A stretch of 64,000 nucleotides of DNA, taken from the NCBI GenBank assembly GCA_963833195.1, contig CAWHXF010000027.1, positions 248,001-312,000 on the forward strand, read 5' to 3'. The position numbers and the translations under genes are program-made. Below are positions 40,789-50,323 of this stretch, in pieces. Position 1 is the stretch's first letter. Each line of letters begins with the position of its first letter. Source of the DNA: Granulosicoccus sp963833195. GTDB lineage: Bacteria > Pseudomonadota > Gammaproteobacteria > Granulosicoccales > Granulosicoccaceae. The notes beneath the pieces are model-generated. The model was not told the origin of the DNA and ran no database searches. It was given only the letters and a program-made list of their open reading frames with translations.

Positions 40789-41397
40789 TCAAAAGTTCCA
40801 GAGCAGGCCCACGTCGATCGCCAGGAAATCGAGCGACTTCGACGACCCGCGGCCCCGCACTCCCACGTCGCGCGACAGGTAGCGGTAGCGCAGCCCAGGG
40901 ACGAGCGACAGCCGGCCCGCGAGCGGCACGATCATCGCCGCCCCCACCTCGAAGCCTGCGCCGTGGCCGCTGTCGTCGATGACGTCGCCGTCGTCGTCCT
41001 CGATCTCGATGTGCTCGTAGGTCACCCCCGCGTGCGCGCGATAGTCCCAGTCGCTTCGTCCGAACGGACTCTCGAAGGCCAGGCCCAGCACGTAGCCGGT
41101 CTCCTCGATGGCGCCGTCGGGCAGCACGGTGCTGTCCGCGTCGAGCAGGTGCCAGCCCCAACCGCCGTAGGCGTGCAGCTCGTCGCTCAACCGGTACGAG
41201 AGCGTGGCGGACAGCGTCGCGCCGGTGCCGAGATCCAGGTTGCCGAAGTCCCCGACGGGCTCGGCGAGACCGGCCCGGCCCTCGAGCCGCCACGGGCCGG
41301 TGTCGGCGGGGTCCACGACCTGGGCAGCGCCGGGCGCGGAGGCGCACAGGGCGAACGCCAGGCAGGGCAGGGCGGTCAGCAGTGTCTTGCGTTGCAT
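40789..41397 (-). CDS. OmpW-like outer-membrane beta-barrel
   Basis: 202 residues with a signal peptide (about 1-25, ending GAAQ). It then has eight amphipathic strands, for example WRLEGRAGLAEPVGDFGNLD, SATLSYRLSDELHAYGGWGW, RSDWDYRAHAGVTYEH and SLVPGLRYRYLSR, and a terminal Leu-Leu-Trp-Asn-Phe suited to BAM insertion. An eight-stranded OmpW/OmpA-like pore of unknown cargo. In enterobacteria OmpW is FNR-controlled, which agrees with the two boxes upstream here. Confidence 0.8.
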   Translation of the reverse strand: MQRKTLLTALPCLAFALCASAPGAAQVVDPADTGPWRLEGRAGLAEPVGDFGNLDLGTGATLSATLSYRLSDELHAYGGWGWHLLDADSTVLPDGAIEETGYVLGLAFESPFGRSDWDYRAHAGVTYEHIEIEDDDGDVIDDSGHGAGFEVGAAMIVPLAGRLSLVPGLRYRYLSRDVGVRGRGSSKSLDFLAIDVGLLWNF

Positions 41398-41465
41398 CCT
41401 CGTCGTCCGGTCGCGTGAGCGGCGTCGTCACTCGAAAGATGCTCCCCGCATGCGCCGCGGCCCGA

Positions 41466-41479
41466 TTGACGGGAGTCAA
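41466..41479 (-). promoter_or_regulatory. FNR-type box, proximal of a tandem pair
   Basis: TTGAC-GGGA-GTCAA, centre 75 bases upstream of the OmpW-like gene start. A second box follows with centres 26 bases apart. Confidence 0.78.
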
Positions 41480-41491
41480 CTCGCGACGCTC

Positions 41492-41505
41492 TTGACGCAC
41501 GTCAA
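41492..41505 (-). promoter_or_regulatory. FNR-type box, distal of a tandem pair
   Basis: TTGAC-GCAC-GTCAA, 26 bases further upstream than the first box. Both use the TTGAC/GTCAA half-site variant rather than TTGAT/ATCAA. Confidence 0.75.
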
Positions 41506-41609
41506 GCGCCGGACGGCACGTGCGGGTATCACCCGACCCTTCCTCGAAGCGGCGAGCGAGCTTGCGCTCACGTCCCGAACCTCCGGCACCGTCCGGGCTG
41601 GCGCTCGAC

Positions 41610-41862
41610 ATGCCGATCGTCGGGCTGGGCGCCTAGGCCGGCGGGCTGCACGCGTTCGGCGCCTTCCTCGACGCCATGCGGGCCGACAGCGGCATGGCCT
41701 TCGTGCTCATCCAGCACCTGGATCCCGAGCACGACAGCATGGTCCGACATCGACGTCGTCTTCTGCGACGTGATCATGCCGGGCGGGATGAGCGGGATCG
41801 ACCTGGTCGACGCGGTGCGCGAGACCCACCCGGACGTGCGCGGGAGGTGCTGGACGACTGAC
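41610..41862 (+). pseudogene. Remnant of a CheB-type methylesterase joined to a receiver-domain fragment
   Basis: From ATG 41610 the frame reads MPIVGLGA, then TAG, then AGGLHAFGAFLDAMRADSGMAFVLIQHLDPEHDSM. This is the start of CheB, but the catalytic Ser codon of the GASAGG motif is an amber stop at 41634. Near 41742 another frame takes over with IDVVFCDVIMPGGMSGIDLV, the phosphoacceptor part of a receiver domain. The original gene was probably a large CheB/CheR-kinase-receiver hybrid collapsed by deletion. Not functional. Confidence 0.65.
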
Positions 41863-41874
41863 GGACCGCCGCCG

Positions 41875-42503
41875 GCAGGAACGCGTTGGGCATGATGGTT
41901 CCGCCGTCGTCGTCGAGCATGCGCAGCAGGACCTCGTGGCGCTCGATGCCGCCGTGCGCCACGTTCACGATCGGCTGGCCGACGAGCAGGAAGCGATCCG
42001 CCTCGATGGCGTCCTTGATGCGCCTGGACAAGCCGATGTCCAGCGACATCGCCTCGGGGCTCGCCCCGTCGTCGGGCTCGACCACGCGCGCGCGGTTTCC
42101 GGCCCGCGCGCTTCGCGAGGTGGCACGCCGTGTCCGCCTGGGCCATGAGGCGCTCCCTGCTGCCTTCGGTTCGCGCCAGTCGGGCGATGCCGATGGAGCA
42201 ACCTACGTCGACGCGCTTGCCATCGCGCCGGAACTGGTAGGCGTTGAACTTCTCGCGCAGCGCCTCGGCCAGCGCCACGGCCGCATCGTGATCCATGTCG
42301 GGGACCAGCGCGGTGAACTCGTCGCCGCCGAAGCGTGCCAGGACGCAGTTCTCGGGGAAGTGACCCTGCAGCAGGTCCGCGACCTCGACGAGCAGGCGGT
42401 CGCCCGCCGCGTGCCCGAGCAGGTCGTTCACGAGCTTGAAGTTGTCGAGATCCAGGTACAGCAGGTTCAATGGGTGATGCGCGTCGCAGCGCGTCAGGGC
42501 CAC
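41875..42503 (-). pseudogene. Remnant of a GGDEF-EAL diguanylate cyclase/phosphodiesterase
   Basis: One frame holds a nearly full GGDEF domain: LLYLDLDNFKLVNDLLGHAAGD, then LARFGGDEFTALV (the active GGDEF) and RVDVGCSIGIAR. At about 42100 the frame is lost. An EAL start (RRIKDAIEADRFLLVGQPIV, then IERHEVLLRMLDDDGG) continues in a different frame and ends at about 41880 after 60 residues. The rest of the EAL domain is missing. The sequence from 42504 to 42686 contains no recognisable gene. Confidence 0.7.
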
Positions 42504-42686
42504 GTCGAGCTGGGTCTGGAAGTTCTCAGCCGCACCGACATCGCGAAGCGGCGTCCGCTCGAGTGATGCCCGATCATCTCGAATTCCTCGTCGACCCGTT
42601 CGGCGATCCGGTGGTTCAGCTCCAGCGGCGCGCTGCCCGTGCGCTTGAACACCGGGTCGCCGACGTGCACGAGTTACGCGGGGAGC

Positions 42687-43910
42687 TCAGGTCGCCTGCG
42701 TCGCCGTGCGCCGAGCCACCGGTGCGCCGTGCGCCACGCGGTCGCTCGGATACAAGATCACGGACTCGCCGGCGGTGAGCCCGTCGAGCACCTGCGCCGC
42801 GTCGTCGCTCATGCGCCCGAGCTCGATGCGGCGCAGCCGTGCGACCCCATCGACGTCCACGAACACCGCCCAGTCGCCGCCGTCTCGAAAGAGGGCGCCG
42901 AGCGGCACCTGCAGCGCGTCGGGCGACGACCACACGTTCAGCTTCGCGTAGACGCGGTAGCCGTGACCGAGCGCGTCGGGCACCTCGTCCAGCGCGACGA
43001 CGACGTTCACGCGCCGCTCCTCGATACCCAGGGCCGACACCTTCTCGAACGCGCTCGGCTCGATGCGCTCGATGCGACCGGACAGAACGCCCTCTCCGCC
43101 CCAGTCGTCGATGGTGACGGCGGCGTCCGGGGCCAGGCGCACGGCGTCCTCGGAGAGCACGTCGAGCTCGATCTGCAGCGCATGCGGATCGCCGATCTCG
43201 GCGATGGGTGCGCCGATGGTGACCGGCTGCTCGCTGCGCGTGACGAGCGAGAGCACCACGCCATCGACCGGCGAGCGGATCGCGATGCAGCACGCGTCGC
43301 CCGGGGCGGCCACCGCCGCTTCTTCCGGCTGTCCGAGGCGCGCCTTGGCCGCGGCGAGCTCGGCGCGGCGCACGCGTATGCCGGCGTCCGCGCTGTGCAC
43401 CTGCGCCTCGGCGACGCGCAGCTCGCTGACGGCGCGCTCGAGCGTGCTGTCGGAGATCGTGTTCGAGGCGGACAGCCGCACGGCCCGGTCGCGCTCGGCG
43501 CGCGCGAGATCGCGCGCGGCGGCGGCGCGTTCACGCTCGGCCTCGGCGAGCGTCACCGCCGTGCGTGCGGCCTCGGCCGCCGAGCGCAGCTCCGCCTCGG
43601 TACGGGTATCGAGAAACGGCGGATCGAGCGGATGGATGGCCGCGACGACGGTCTCGCCGGCGACGACCGCGTCGCCCGGCTCGAGGGTGGTGCGCGCGAG
43701 ATGCCCGGCGATCGGCGCCGAGAGCGCGTACACATCGCGCACGCGGGCGACGCCTTCCTCGGAGATCGTCACGCTCATCGGAGCGCTCGCGACGGTCGCG
43801 ACGTCGACGTCCACCGGTGCCGGCCGCAGCGCGATCCACAACGCGACGCCCAGGGCGAGCACGACGGCGGCGGCGGCGACGCGTCGCCAGGGAATGACGG
43901 GCAATTCCAT
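42687..43910 (-). CDS. HlyD/RND-type periplasmic adaptor
   Basis: 407 residues with an N-terminal membrane anchor (about 9-28). A lipoyl-like half (VRDVYALSAPIAGHLARTTLEPGDAVVAGE), a long Ala/Glu/Arg coiled coil (about 110-195), the second lipoyl half (AIRSPVDGVVLSLVTRSEQPVTIGAPIAEIGD) and a beta-barrel domain follow in order. It links an inner-membrane ABC or FtsX permease to the outer membrane. It is the last gene of the operon ATPase-permease-adaptor. No outer-membrane channel is encoded here. Confidence 0.88.
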   Translation of the reverse strand: MELPVIPWRRVAAAAVVLALGVALWIALRPAPVDVDVATVASAPMSVTISEEGVARVRDVYALSAPIAGHLARTTLEPGDAVVAGETVVAAIHPLDPPFLDTRTEAELRSAAEAARTAVTLAEAERERAAAARDLARAERDRAVRLSASNTISDSTLERAVSELRVAEAQVHSADAGIRVRRAELAAAKARLGQPEEAAVAAPGDACCIAIRSPVDGVVLSLVTRSEQPVTIGAPIAEIGDPHALQIELDVLSEDAVRLAPDAAVTIDDWGGEGVLSGRIERIEPSAFEKVSALGIEERRVNVVVALDEVPDALGHGYRVYAKLNVWSSPDALQVPLGALFRDGGDWAVFVDVDGVARLRRIELGRMSDDAAQVLDGLTAGESVILYPSDRVAHGAPVARRTATQAT

Positions 43911-43916
43911 GAGGGG

Positions 43917-46298
43917 CTACTCCCGGGTCTTCAGCGTGGCGACGAGATCGAGCCGATCGATGCGCCGGCGCACGATCGCGAGCGAGAGGGCGGCGGCGGC
44001 GGCCACGACCAGCGTCGCCACGGCATAGGTGGACGCATCGATCACGAAGGGCAGGCGGTACAGGTCGGAGCGAAAGCCTTCGGTGACCGCGCGCGCGAAA
44101 CCGTGACCGAACAACCAGCCGAGCGGCTGGGCGATCACCACGACGATGCCGAGCTCGAGGATCAGCACGCGCGACACCTCGGCGCGCGTGAAGCCGAAGA
44201 TGCGCAGGCTCGCGAGCTCGCGCGCGCGCTCGGAGAGCTGGATGCGCGCGGCGTTGTAGATCACCCCGAAGGCGATGACGATCGCGAGCGTCACGTACAC
44301 GCTCATCGTGTACGAGATGTTGGTCTCGACCGTCTCGCGGAAGCTCTCCAGGGTCAGCCCCAGCAGTGCGACCGCCGGAATCGCGGGCGTGTCCTTGACC
44401 CGCGCGTACAGCGACGGCAGCGCCGCCTCGTCGAGCTGCACGTGCACCCCGGAGACGCGCGGTTTCGCGTCGAGCAGTGCGTCGAGCACGTCCAGCCGCG
44501 CGTACACGGGCAGCCCCGTCCAGTCGCGCACGACGGCCGTGACGGGCACGGAGACCGTCCGGTCGCCCTCGGCCTGCAGCACCGCCTCCAGGATGTCGCC
44601 GATGCGGGCATCCAGGATGTCGGCCACCTCCGCGCTGATCGCGACGCCCGCCGGCGGCAGGCCGAGCGGCAGGAAATCGTCGTCCAGCGGGCGCGCCAGC
44701 TCGGTATCCGGCGGCAGCCCGACGATGACCAGCCGCTTCTCGCGGTGCCCGTGGCGCAGCACCACCGGGGTTGACCGGAAGGGCTCGGCGCGCAGCACGC
44801 CCGGCCACGCCGCGATGTCGGTGGCGGCGGATGTCGGCCGGTCGGACGCGAACGCGAGCGTCGCGTCCTGACGGTTGCCCTGCGCGAAGATCGTCTCGAG
44901 CATGACGTCGATCGAATCGTAGGTGAACAGCGCCAGCACCAGCAGCGCGACGCCGAACGAGGTGCCGAGCACGGTCAGCGCGCTGCGCAGCGGCCAGCGC
45001 ACGAGGTGGCGCACCGCCATCAGGTCGAGTCGCGAGACGCGCGGGTCGGGCCGCTCGCGCCGCGCATCGCCGGCGACGGGCATCGACGCGCGCCGGTAGC
45101 GCGGTGGCACCGGCGGGGCCATCGCCACAGCCGGTGCGAGCGCCACGCTCTGGCGGATCGCGCTCGCCGCGCCGACGAGCGCGGCGGCGAGCGTCACGGC
45201 GATGGCGAGCGCGTAGAGATCGAAGCTTCGGTCGAACAGCAGGAACGGGAAGGCGTAGAACTTCACGTACAGCCGGGTGAGCGCCTCGCCGATCAGCGTG
45301 CCGAGCACGATGCCGAGCGCCGCCCCGGCGACGGCGATGATCGCGACGAGCTTGACGTAGTGCAGGGCCACCGCCGCGTCGGAGTAGCCGATCGCCTTCA
45401 ACAGCCCGATCTGCTCGCGCTCGAGCGCGATCAGGCGCGACAGGATCATGTTCACGAGAAACGCCGACACGAACAGGAACACCGGGGGGATGACCGCCGC
45501 CAGCGCGTTCAACTGCTCCAGCTCGCCGTCGACGAACGCCGCCGAGAGCTGCTCGGCGCGCGGGTGGGCACCCGTGCCGCCGTACGGCGCCAGCAGGTCG
45601 TCGAGGGCCTCGGTGACGGCCCGCTCGTCGGCGTCCCGGCGCAGCGTGAGCGCGACGTCGTTGAACGCGCCGCGCATGTCCAGCGCAGCTTCCAGCGTGG
45701 GCCGCGGCAGGAACAGCACGCCGAAGCGCTTGGCGTTCGGCATCATGTCGCCGGGCCCGAGGGCGTAGACGTACTCCGGCGACAGCACCACGCCCGTGAC
45801 CCGCAGCTCGCGACGCTTGCCGTCGATGATGGCCACGACGCCGTCGCCGGGCTCGAAGCCGTGCGCGTTCGCGAAGCGCTCGTTGAGCGCGACCTCGTCC
45901 GGTCGTGCCGCATCGGGCAGGCGACCCCGGCGCAGGTAGAGCCGGTTGACGCTCGGCTCCCCGTGCGCCGGCAGGGACACCAGCAGCGCCGACGCGGGCT
46001 CGAGCATGCCGGGGATGTCGAGCGAGGCCAGGTCCGTCACGCGCGCCTCCACGGCGCTGACGCCGTCGATGGCGGCGATGCGCGGCGCGAGCGCCAGCGG
46101 CGCGCGCGTCAGCGAGGCGAACACGTCGCCGAAGCGGTAGCGCTCGTAGAAGGCGGCGCTGGTGCGCTCCAGCGAACGCGCCGTGCCGCTGCCGATGACG
46201 AGCACCGCGGCGCCGGAGGCCATGACGACGACGAGCGCGATCGCCTGCAGCCCCAGCCTGCGCAGGTCGCGCACGAGCTTGGCGTCGAGCGCGCGCAC
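43917..46298 (-). CDS. ABC transporter permease with two FtsX domains
   Basis: 793 residues from GTG 46298, five bases after the ATPase stop. An N-terminal helix, a large periplasmic domain (about 40-270), an FtsX domain with three helices (about 275-410, ALEREQIGLLKAIGYSDAAV), a second periplasmic domain and a second FtsX domain (ERARELASLRIFGFTRAEVS) are in the usual order for MacB/LolE-like exporters with duplicated cores. It moves lipids or hydrophobic compounds rather than importing solutes. Confidence 0.9.
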   Translation of the reverse strand: MRALDAKLVRDLRRLGLQAIALVVVMASGAAVLVIGSGTARSLERTSAAFYERYRFGDVFASLTRAPLALAPRIAAIDGVSAVEARVTDLASLDIPGMLEPASALLVSLPAHGEPSVNRLYLRRGRLPDAARPDEVALNERFANAHGFEPGDGVVAIIDGKRRELRVTGVVLSPEYVYALGPGDMMPNAKRFGVLFLPRPTLEAALDMRGAFNDVALTLRRDADERAVTEALDDLLAPYGGTGAHPRAEQLSAAFVDGELEQLNALAAVIPPVFLFVSAFLVNMILSRLIALEREQIGLLKAIGYSDAAVALHYVKLVAIIAVAGAALGIVLGTLIGEALTRLYVKFYAFPFLLFDRSFDLYALAIAVTLAAALVGAASAIRQSVALAPAVAMAPPVPPRYRRASMPVAGDARRERPDPRVSRLDLMAVRHLVRWPLRSALTVLGTSFGVALLVLALFTYDSIDVMLETIFAQGNRQDATLAFASDRPTSAATDIAAWPGVLRAEPFRSTPVVLRHGHREKRLVIVGLPPDTELARPLDDDFLPLGLPPAGVAISAEVADILDARIGDILEAVLQAEGDRTVSVPVTAVVRDWTGLPVYARLDVLDALLDAKPRVSGVHVQLDEAALPSLYARVKDTPAIPAVALLGLTLESFRETVETNISYTMSVYVTLAIVIAFGVIYNAARIQLSERARELASLRIFGFTRAEVSRVLILELGIVVVIAQPLGWLFGHGFARAVTEGFRSDLYRLPFVIDASTYAVATLVVAAAAALSLAIVRRRIDRLDLVATLKTRE

Positions 46299-46303
46299 GG
46301 CGG

Positions 46304-47071
<768 letters not shown>

Positions 47072-47105
47072 GCGTCGAGCTTCGCCCGGCGTCCCCGTCA
47101 TCGCC

Positions 47106-47119
47106 TTGATGCGCATCAA
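47106..47119 (-). promoter_or_regulatory. FNR/DNR-type box
   Basis: Perfect TTGAT-GCGC-ATCAA, centre 41 bases upstream of the exporter ATPase ATG. With activation at -41.5 the transcript would begin at or just after that ATG. Confidence 0.8.
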
Positions 47120-47164
47120 CCGGACAGGCGATGACGTCTTTTCCGCGCGGTAAACGACGCGTGC

Positions 47165-47178
47165 TTGATGTCGGTCAA
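47165..47178 (+). promoter_or_regulatory. FNR/DNR-type box
   Basis: TTGAT-GTCG-GTCAA, centre 69 bases upstream of the USP ATG at 47241. A CAATCT hexamer at 47201-47206 is placed as expected for the -10 element. Confidence 0.82.
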
Positions 47179-47240
47179 GTGGCCCGGCGGACCGTTCGGC
47201 CAATCTGGACGGCACTTACCGGCTCCGGAGAGCCCGCCCC

Positions 47241-47654
47241 ATGTTCGAACACATCTGCGTCCCCGTGGACCTTGCCCACGCGGACACGCTTCACAAGGCG
47301 TTGCGCACGGCCGCGGACCTGGCGACGCTCTACGGCGCGAAGGCGACGCTCATGGCGGTGACGTCGAGCGCGCCGAGCGAAGTCGCACGCAATCCGCAGG
47401 AGTTCGCCGAGAAGCTGTCAGCCTTTGCCGCGCGTGCGAGCGAATCGACCGGCACGAGCTTCGACAGCCGCGTTCTCCACAGCAACGACCTGGCCGTCGA
47501 CATGGAGAAGGCACTCGATCGGGGCATTCACGAGAGCGGCGTGGACCTCGTGGTGATGGCCTCGCACGTGCCCACGCTCGCCGACTACGTGTTCCGTTCG
47601 CACTCGAGCTACCTCGCGCGGCACACGGACGTGTCGGTGTTTATCGTGCGATGA
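47241..47654 (+). CDS. Single-domain universal stress protein
   Basis: 137 residues: start FEHICVPVDLAHADTLHKAL, then GVDLVVMASHVPTLADYVF and SHSSYLARHTDVSVFIV. This is the UspF/UspG-like single domain. The glycine-rich nucleotide loop is replaced (SHVPTLADYVFRSHSSYL), so ATP binding is doubtful. It stands alone behind its own FNR box. Confidence 0.88.
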   Translation: MFEHICVPVDLAHADTLHKALRTAADLATLYGAKATLMAVTSSAPSEVARNPQEFAEKLSAFAARASESTGTSFDSRVLHSNDLAVDMEKALDRGIHESGVDLVVMASHVPTLADYVFRSHSSYLARHTDVSVFIVR

Positions 47655-47701
47655 ACGCGCGGGCCAGGGTTGGAGCGCAGGAGCGTGCGTGCCGGCACGC
47701 G

Positions 47702-47715
47702 CTGATCTCGATCAA
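47702..47715 (+). promoter_or_regulatory. FNR-type box (one mismatch)
   Basis: CTGAT-CTCG-ATCAA, centre 71 bases upstream of the HdeD-like gene start at 47780. Confidence 0.72.
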
Positions 47716-47779
47716 CGCGGCGGGGCGCCGGTGGCCGGAACGTGCCCGAAACGGGGTTCGATCGGGAGGCCGCGACGCG

Positions 47780-48343
47780 ATGAACGGATCGGACGGTCGG
47801 ACGCTGCGACGACTCGGACTCGCGCTCGGGGGATTCGGTGGCGCCGCGATCCTGCTGCCGGAGGCGACGACGGTCGCGACCGAGCTGGTGGCCGGGGTCG
47901 CGCTGCTGCTGGCGGGCACGCTCGGCGCACTGCGGGCGGTGGCAACGCGCGGTGCGTTCACGCGCCGGGGCACGGGGCCGCTCGCCGCGCTCGCGATGCT
48001 TGCGGGCGCGTTCCTGCTTGTCGAGCCGGACTACGGCGTGCATGCGCTTGCGGCGTTGCTCGTCGCGTTCTGCCTGCTCGAGGGCTTGTTGTACTGCTCG
48101 GTGGGCATCGGGCGCGTGCGTCGCGGCCGCGCTGCGTGGGGCTTCGGCTGGGCGCTCGCGACCGGCACCGTATCGCTGCTCGCCACCGCGGCGGTGCTCG
48201 CCGACTGGCCGGCCTCGGCGAGATGGGCGATCGGCCTGCTGGTCGGGCTGAAGCTCGTCGCGACGGGTGCCGCGATGCTGCTGTTCGCACGCGTCGTCGA
48301 CGCCATCGATGCTTCGGTGCCCGGCGCCGTGCCGCGCCGTTGA
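47780..48343 (+). CDS. HdeD/DUF308-like membrane protein
   Basis: 187 residues that fold into six short hydrophobic helices in three pairs, as in HdeD: GLALGGFGGAAILLPEATT, ELVAGVALLLAGTLGALRAV, LAALAMLAGAFLLVEPDYGV, then further pairs ending in GLKLVATGAAMLLFARVVD. HdeD is linked to acid tolerance in E. coli, but most homologues are uncharacterised. ATG 47780 is 71 bases from the centre of an FNR-type box. Confidence 0.75.
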   Translation: MNGSDGRTLRRLGLALGGFGGAAILLPEATTVATELVAGVALLLAGTLGALRAVATRGAFTRRGTGPLAALAMLAGAFLLVEPDYGVHALAALLVAFCLLEGLLYCSVGIGRVRRGRAAWGFGWALATGTVSLLATAAVLADWPASARWAIGLLVGLKLVATGAAMLLFARVVDAIDASVPGAVPRR

Positions 48344-48378
48344 CGCGGGCCGGTCGCCACGGCCCCGAGTCACGGCGC

Positions 48379-48707
48379 TCATGGCCATGTGGATGCGCGC
48401 TCGGCGCGAACCCGCCCCTGCGCTCTCTCGCGCGCCGTGCGGTCGGAGTTGATTTCCGCGATCGGGTGGAAGGTGACGGACTGCCCCGGGCCGAGCTCGC
48501 GGCTGCGTCCGCGAGAGGCGACGGTGACGAAAAGCGCCGTCATCGGCCGGCTGAAGTCGTCGGGCCGGAGCCGGTCGCCGCCCTCGAGTCGTATCGCGAG
48601 CGGCGGCAAGTCAGATTGTCGAACAGGTCCTCGTTCTCGGTCCGTTGTCCCGCGACCATGGAGGCGAGACGGTCGTGGCCGGCGAACCCCAGTCGCCAAT
48701 CGCTCAT
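48379..48707 (-). pseudogene. Frameshifted small gene of unknown family
   Basis: From ATG 48707 one frame reads SDWRLGFAGHDRLASMVAGQ and a further 15 residues. It then derails near 48610. A second frame continues coherently with LPPLAIRLEGGDRLRPDD, then FSRPMTALFVTVASRGRSRE and GQSVTFHPIAEI, to a stop at 48379. Together they suggest one gene of about 105 codons with a one-base shift. No family was recognised. It sits between an HdeD-like gene and a USP gene. Confidence 0.4.
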
Positions 48708-48741
48708 CGTGCCTCGCGTTTCGCGTCGGCCGCACGCACCG

Positions 48742-49182
48742 TCAACGCACGATGATGCAGCTGCACCCGGCAAGGTGCGCGACCTTGTGCGAGACGCTGC
48801 CCATGAGCAAGCCTGCCAGGTCGCTCAGCCCGCGACTGCCCATCACGATCGTATCGACGCCGCCGTGCTCGGCCGCCGCCAGGATGGCACGCGCCGCAGG
48901 GCCCGAGACGACTTGTGCGTCGCTCACCGCGCAGCCCAGCCCCTCGGCCACGTGCGCCGCCGCATCCGTCACGCTGCGCCCGGCCCGCTCGATCTCCTCG
49001 GGTTTGGCCGGGATCGTGACGTGCGCCGAGCCGAGCACCATCGTCCGCTCTTCGGGCCCGTGCTCGACGACGTGCAGCAGCGCGAGCTTCGCATCGAACC
49101 GATTCGCGAGCTCGCAGGCGAACTCCAGCGCCTTCTTCGAGTGCGCGGACCCGTCGACGGGTACGAGGATCTTGTGGATCAA
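48742..49182 (-). CDS. Universal stress protein UspA-type, ATP-binding
   Basis: 146 residues, single domain. IHKILVPVDGSAHSKKALEFA at the start and TIVMGSRGLSDLAGLLMGSV near the end give an intact G-x2-G-x9-G-S/T nucleotide loop, so ATP binding is expected, unlike the other USPs of the island. A final Cys pair region (AGCSCIIVR) follows. A perfect FNR box lies 60 bp upstream; the divergent USP at 49422 has its own box. Confidence 0.92.
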   Translation of the reverse strand: MIHKILVPVDGSAHSKKALEFACELANRFDAKLALLHVVEHGPEERTMVLGSAHVTIPAKPEEIERAGRSVTDAAAHVAEGLGCAVSDAQVVSGPAARAILAAAEHGGVDTIVMGSRGLSDLAGLLMGSVSHKVAHLAGCSCIIVR

Positions 49183-49241
49183 TGTGTGCTCCGGAGGCGA
49201 CGAACGTGCCGGCAGTGTGGGCTTCGCGCGAGTCCGGGGAC

Positions 49242-49255
49242 TTGATCCGGATCAA
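49242..49255 (-). promoter_or_regulatory. FNR/DNR-type box
   Basis: Perfect TTGAT-CCGG-ATCAA (fully palindromic over 14 bases), centre 66 bases upstream of the USP start at 49182. Confidence 0.87.
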
Positions 49256-49340
49256 GTCCTGTCGTGAGCCGGGCAGGGCGAGGAACCTGCCGGCCGCGAC
49301 GCGCGGTGGGCCGGCATCACCACGTCGCACGTCATGCCGA

Positions 49341-49354
49341 TTGACCGAAGTCAA
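49341..49354 (+). promoter_or_regulatory. FNR-type box
   Basis: TTGAC-CGAA-GTCAA, centre 74 bases upstream of the tandem USP start at 49422. Confidence 0.78.
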
Positions 49355-49421
49355 GGCCCGCGACCGCTTTCGGTGGACCCTCGGACCACGCTTGGCACAC
49401 CCGGATCCCGAGGACCTACCG

Positions 49422-50255
49422 ATGGCCTATCGAACCCTGCTGGTGCACCTGCCTTCCCACGAAGCCGACGGTGTGACGAGCGTCGCCGTGCAGCTCGCCC
49501 GGGATCACGGCGCTCACCTGGTCGGGCTGCACGTGATTCCGCGGCTGGACGTGCAGTTCAGCTACGAGATTCCGCTCGCGGTGCTGCGCGAGTCCGAGGC
49601 GCGGTTTCGCGCCGATGCCGCGAGGGCGGAGGAGCGTTTCGAGGCTGCCACGAAGGGCGAGGCATTCGTCGCCGAGTGGCGCGTGCTGGAGGGGGTGGAG
49701 CATCCTGTCGAGCGAGTGCTCGTCGAGCTGGGCAACGCGGCCGATCTCGTCATCGCCGGCCAGACGCCGGACCCGGGCCGGCGCGGCTCGCGCGGTGAGC
49801 TGACCGCGCGCGTGCTGGCGGGCGGTGGCCGGCCCATGCTGCTGGTGCCCCCCGAGCGCACGTCCGACACCTTGGGCGAGCGCGTGCTCGTCTCCTGGGA
49901 CGGCCAGCGCGCCGCCACGCGCGCGGTGTTCGGTGCGCTGCCGATGCTGAAGCGCGCGAGCGCCGTGCGCCTGCAGCGCTTCAACGCTCCCGGGCGTGAC
50001 CGCCGCGCGGCTCACGGGGCGAGCGAGGAGTTGGCCGACACCCTCGTCCGGCACGGGGCGAAGGTGGAGCTGTTCCACTCCGACGCGCGGCCCGAGGAGA
50101 TCGGCCGCGAGCTGCTCGGCTATGCGGAGGACTGGGGCGCGGACACGTTGGTGGCCGGCGGCCAAGAGCAGGGCCCCACGCGCGAGTACCTGCTCGGCAG
50201 CACCACGCGCCACCTGCTCGAGCACCTGAAGGTGCCGCTGATCACGAGCTGCTGA
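49422..50255 (+). CDS. Tandem-domain universal stress protein
   Basis: 277 residues starting MAYRTLLVHLPSHEADGV, clearly paralogous to the USP at 23303: the same start, the same VLVSWDGQRAATRAVFGALPML opening of domain 2, and the same GSTTRHLLEHLKVPL end. First gene of a plus-strand run with a second USP 68 bp later and then the cytidylate-kinase/BON gene. Confidence 0.92.
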   Translation: MAYRTLLVHLPSHEADGVTSVAVQLARDHGAHLVGLHVIPRLDVQFSYEIPLAVLRESEARFRADAARAEERFEAATKGEAFVAEWRVLEGVEHPVERVLVELGNAADLVIAGQTPDPGRRGSRGELTARVLAGGGRPMLLVPPERTSDTLGERVLVSWDGQRAATRAVFGALPMLKRASAVRLQRFNAPGRDRRAAHGASEELADTLVRHGAKVELFHSDARPEEIGRELLGYAEDWGADTLVAGGQEQGPTREYLLGSTTRHLLEHLKVPLITSC

Positions 50256-50323
50256 ACGATCCGTCCGGCCGTGCAACTCCGACCCCAATCCGCACACTGG
50301 TCCACTACCGGAGACCCGTACCC

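Noticed and set aside
42504..42686. Possible N-terminal continuation of the GGDEF remnant
   Set aside because: Short readable segments occur on both strands but none has a recognisable domain or a start, so no feature was called.
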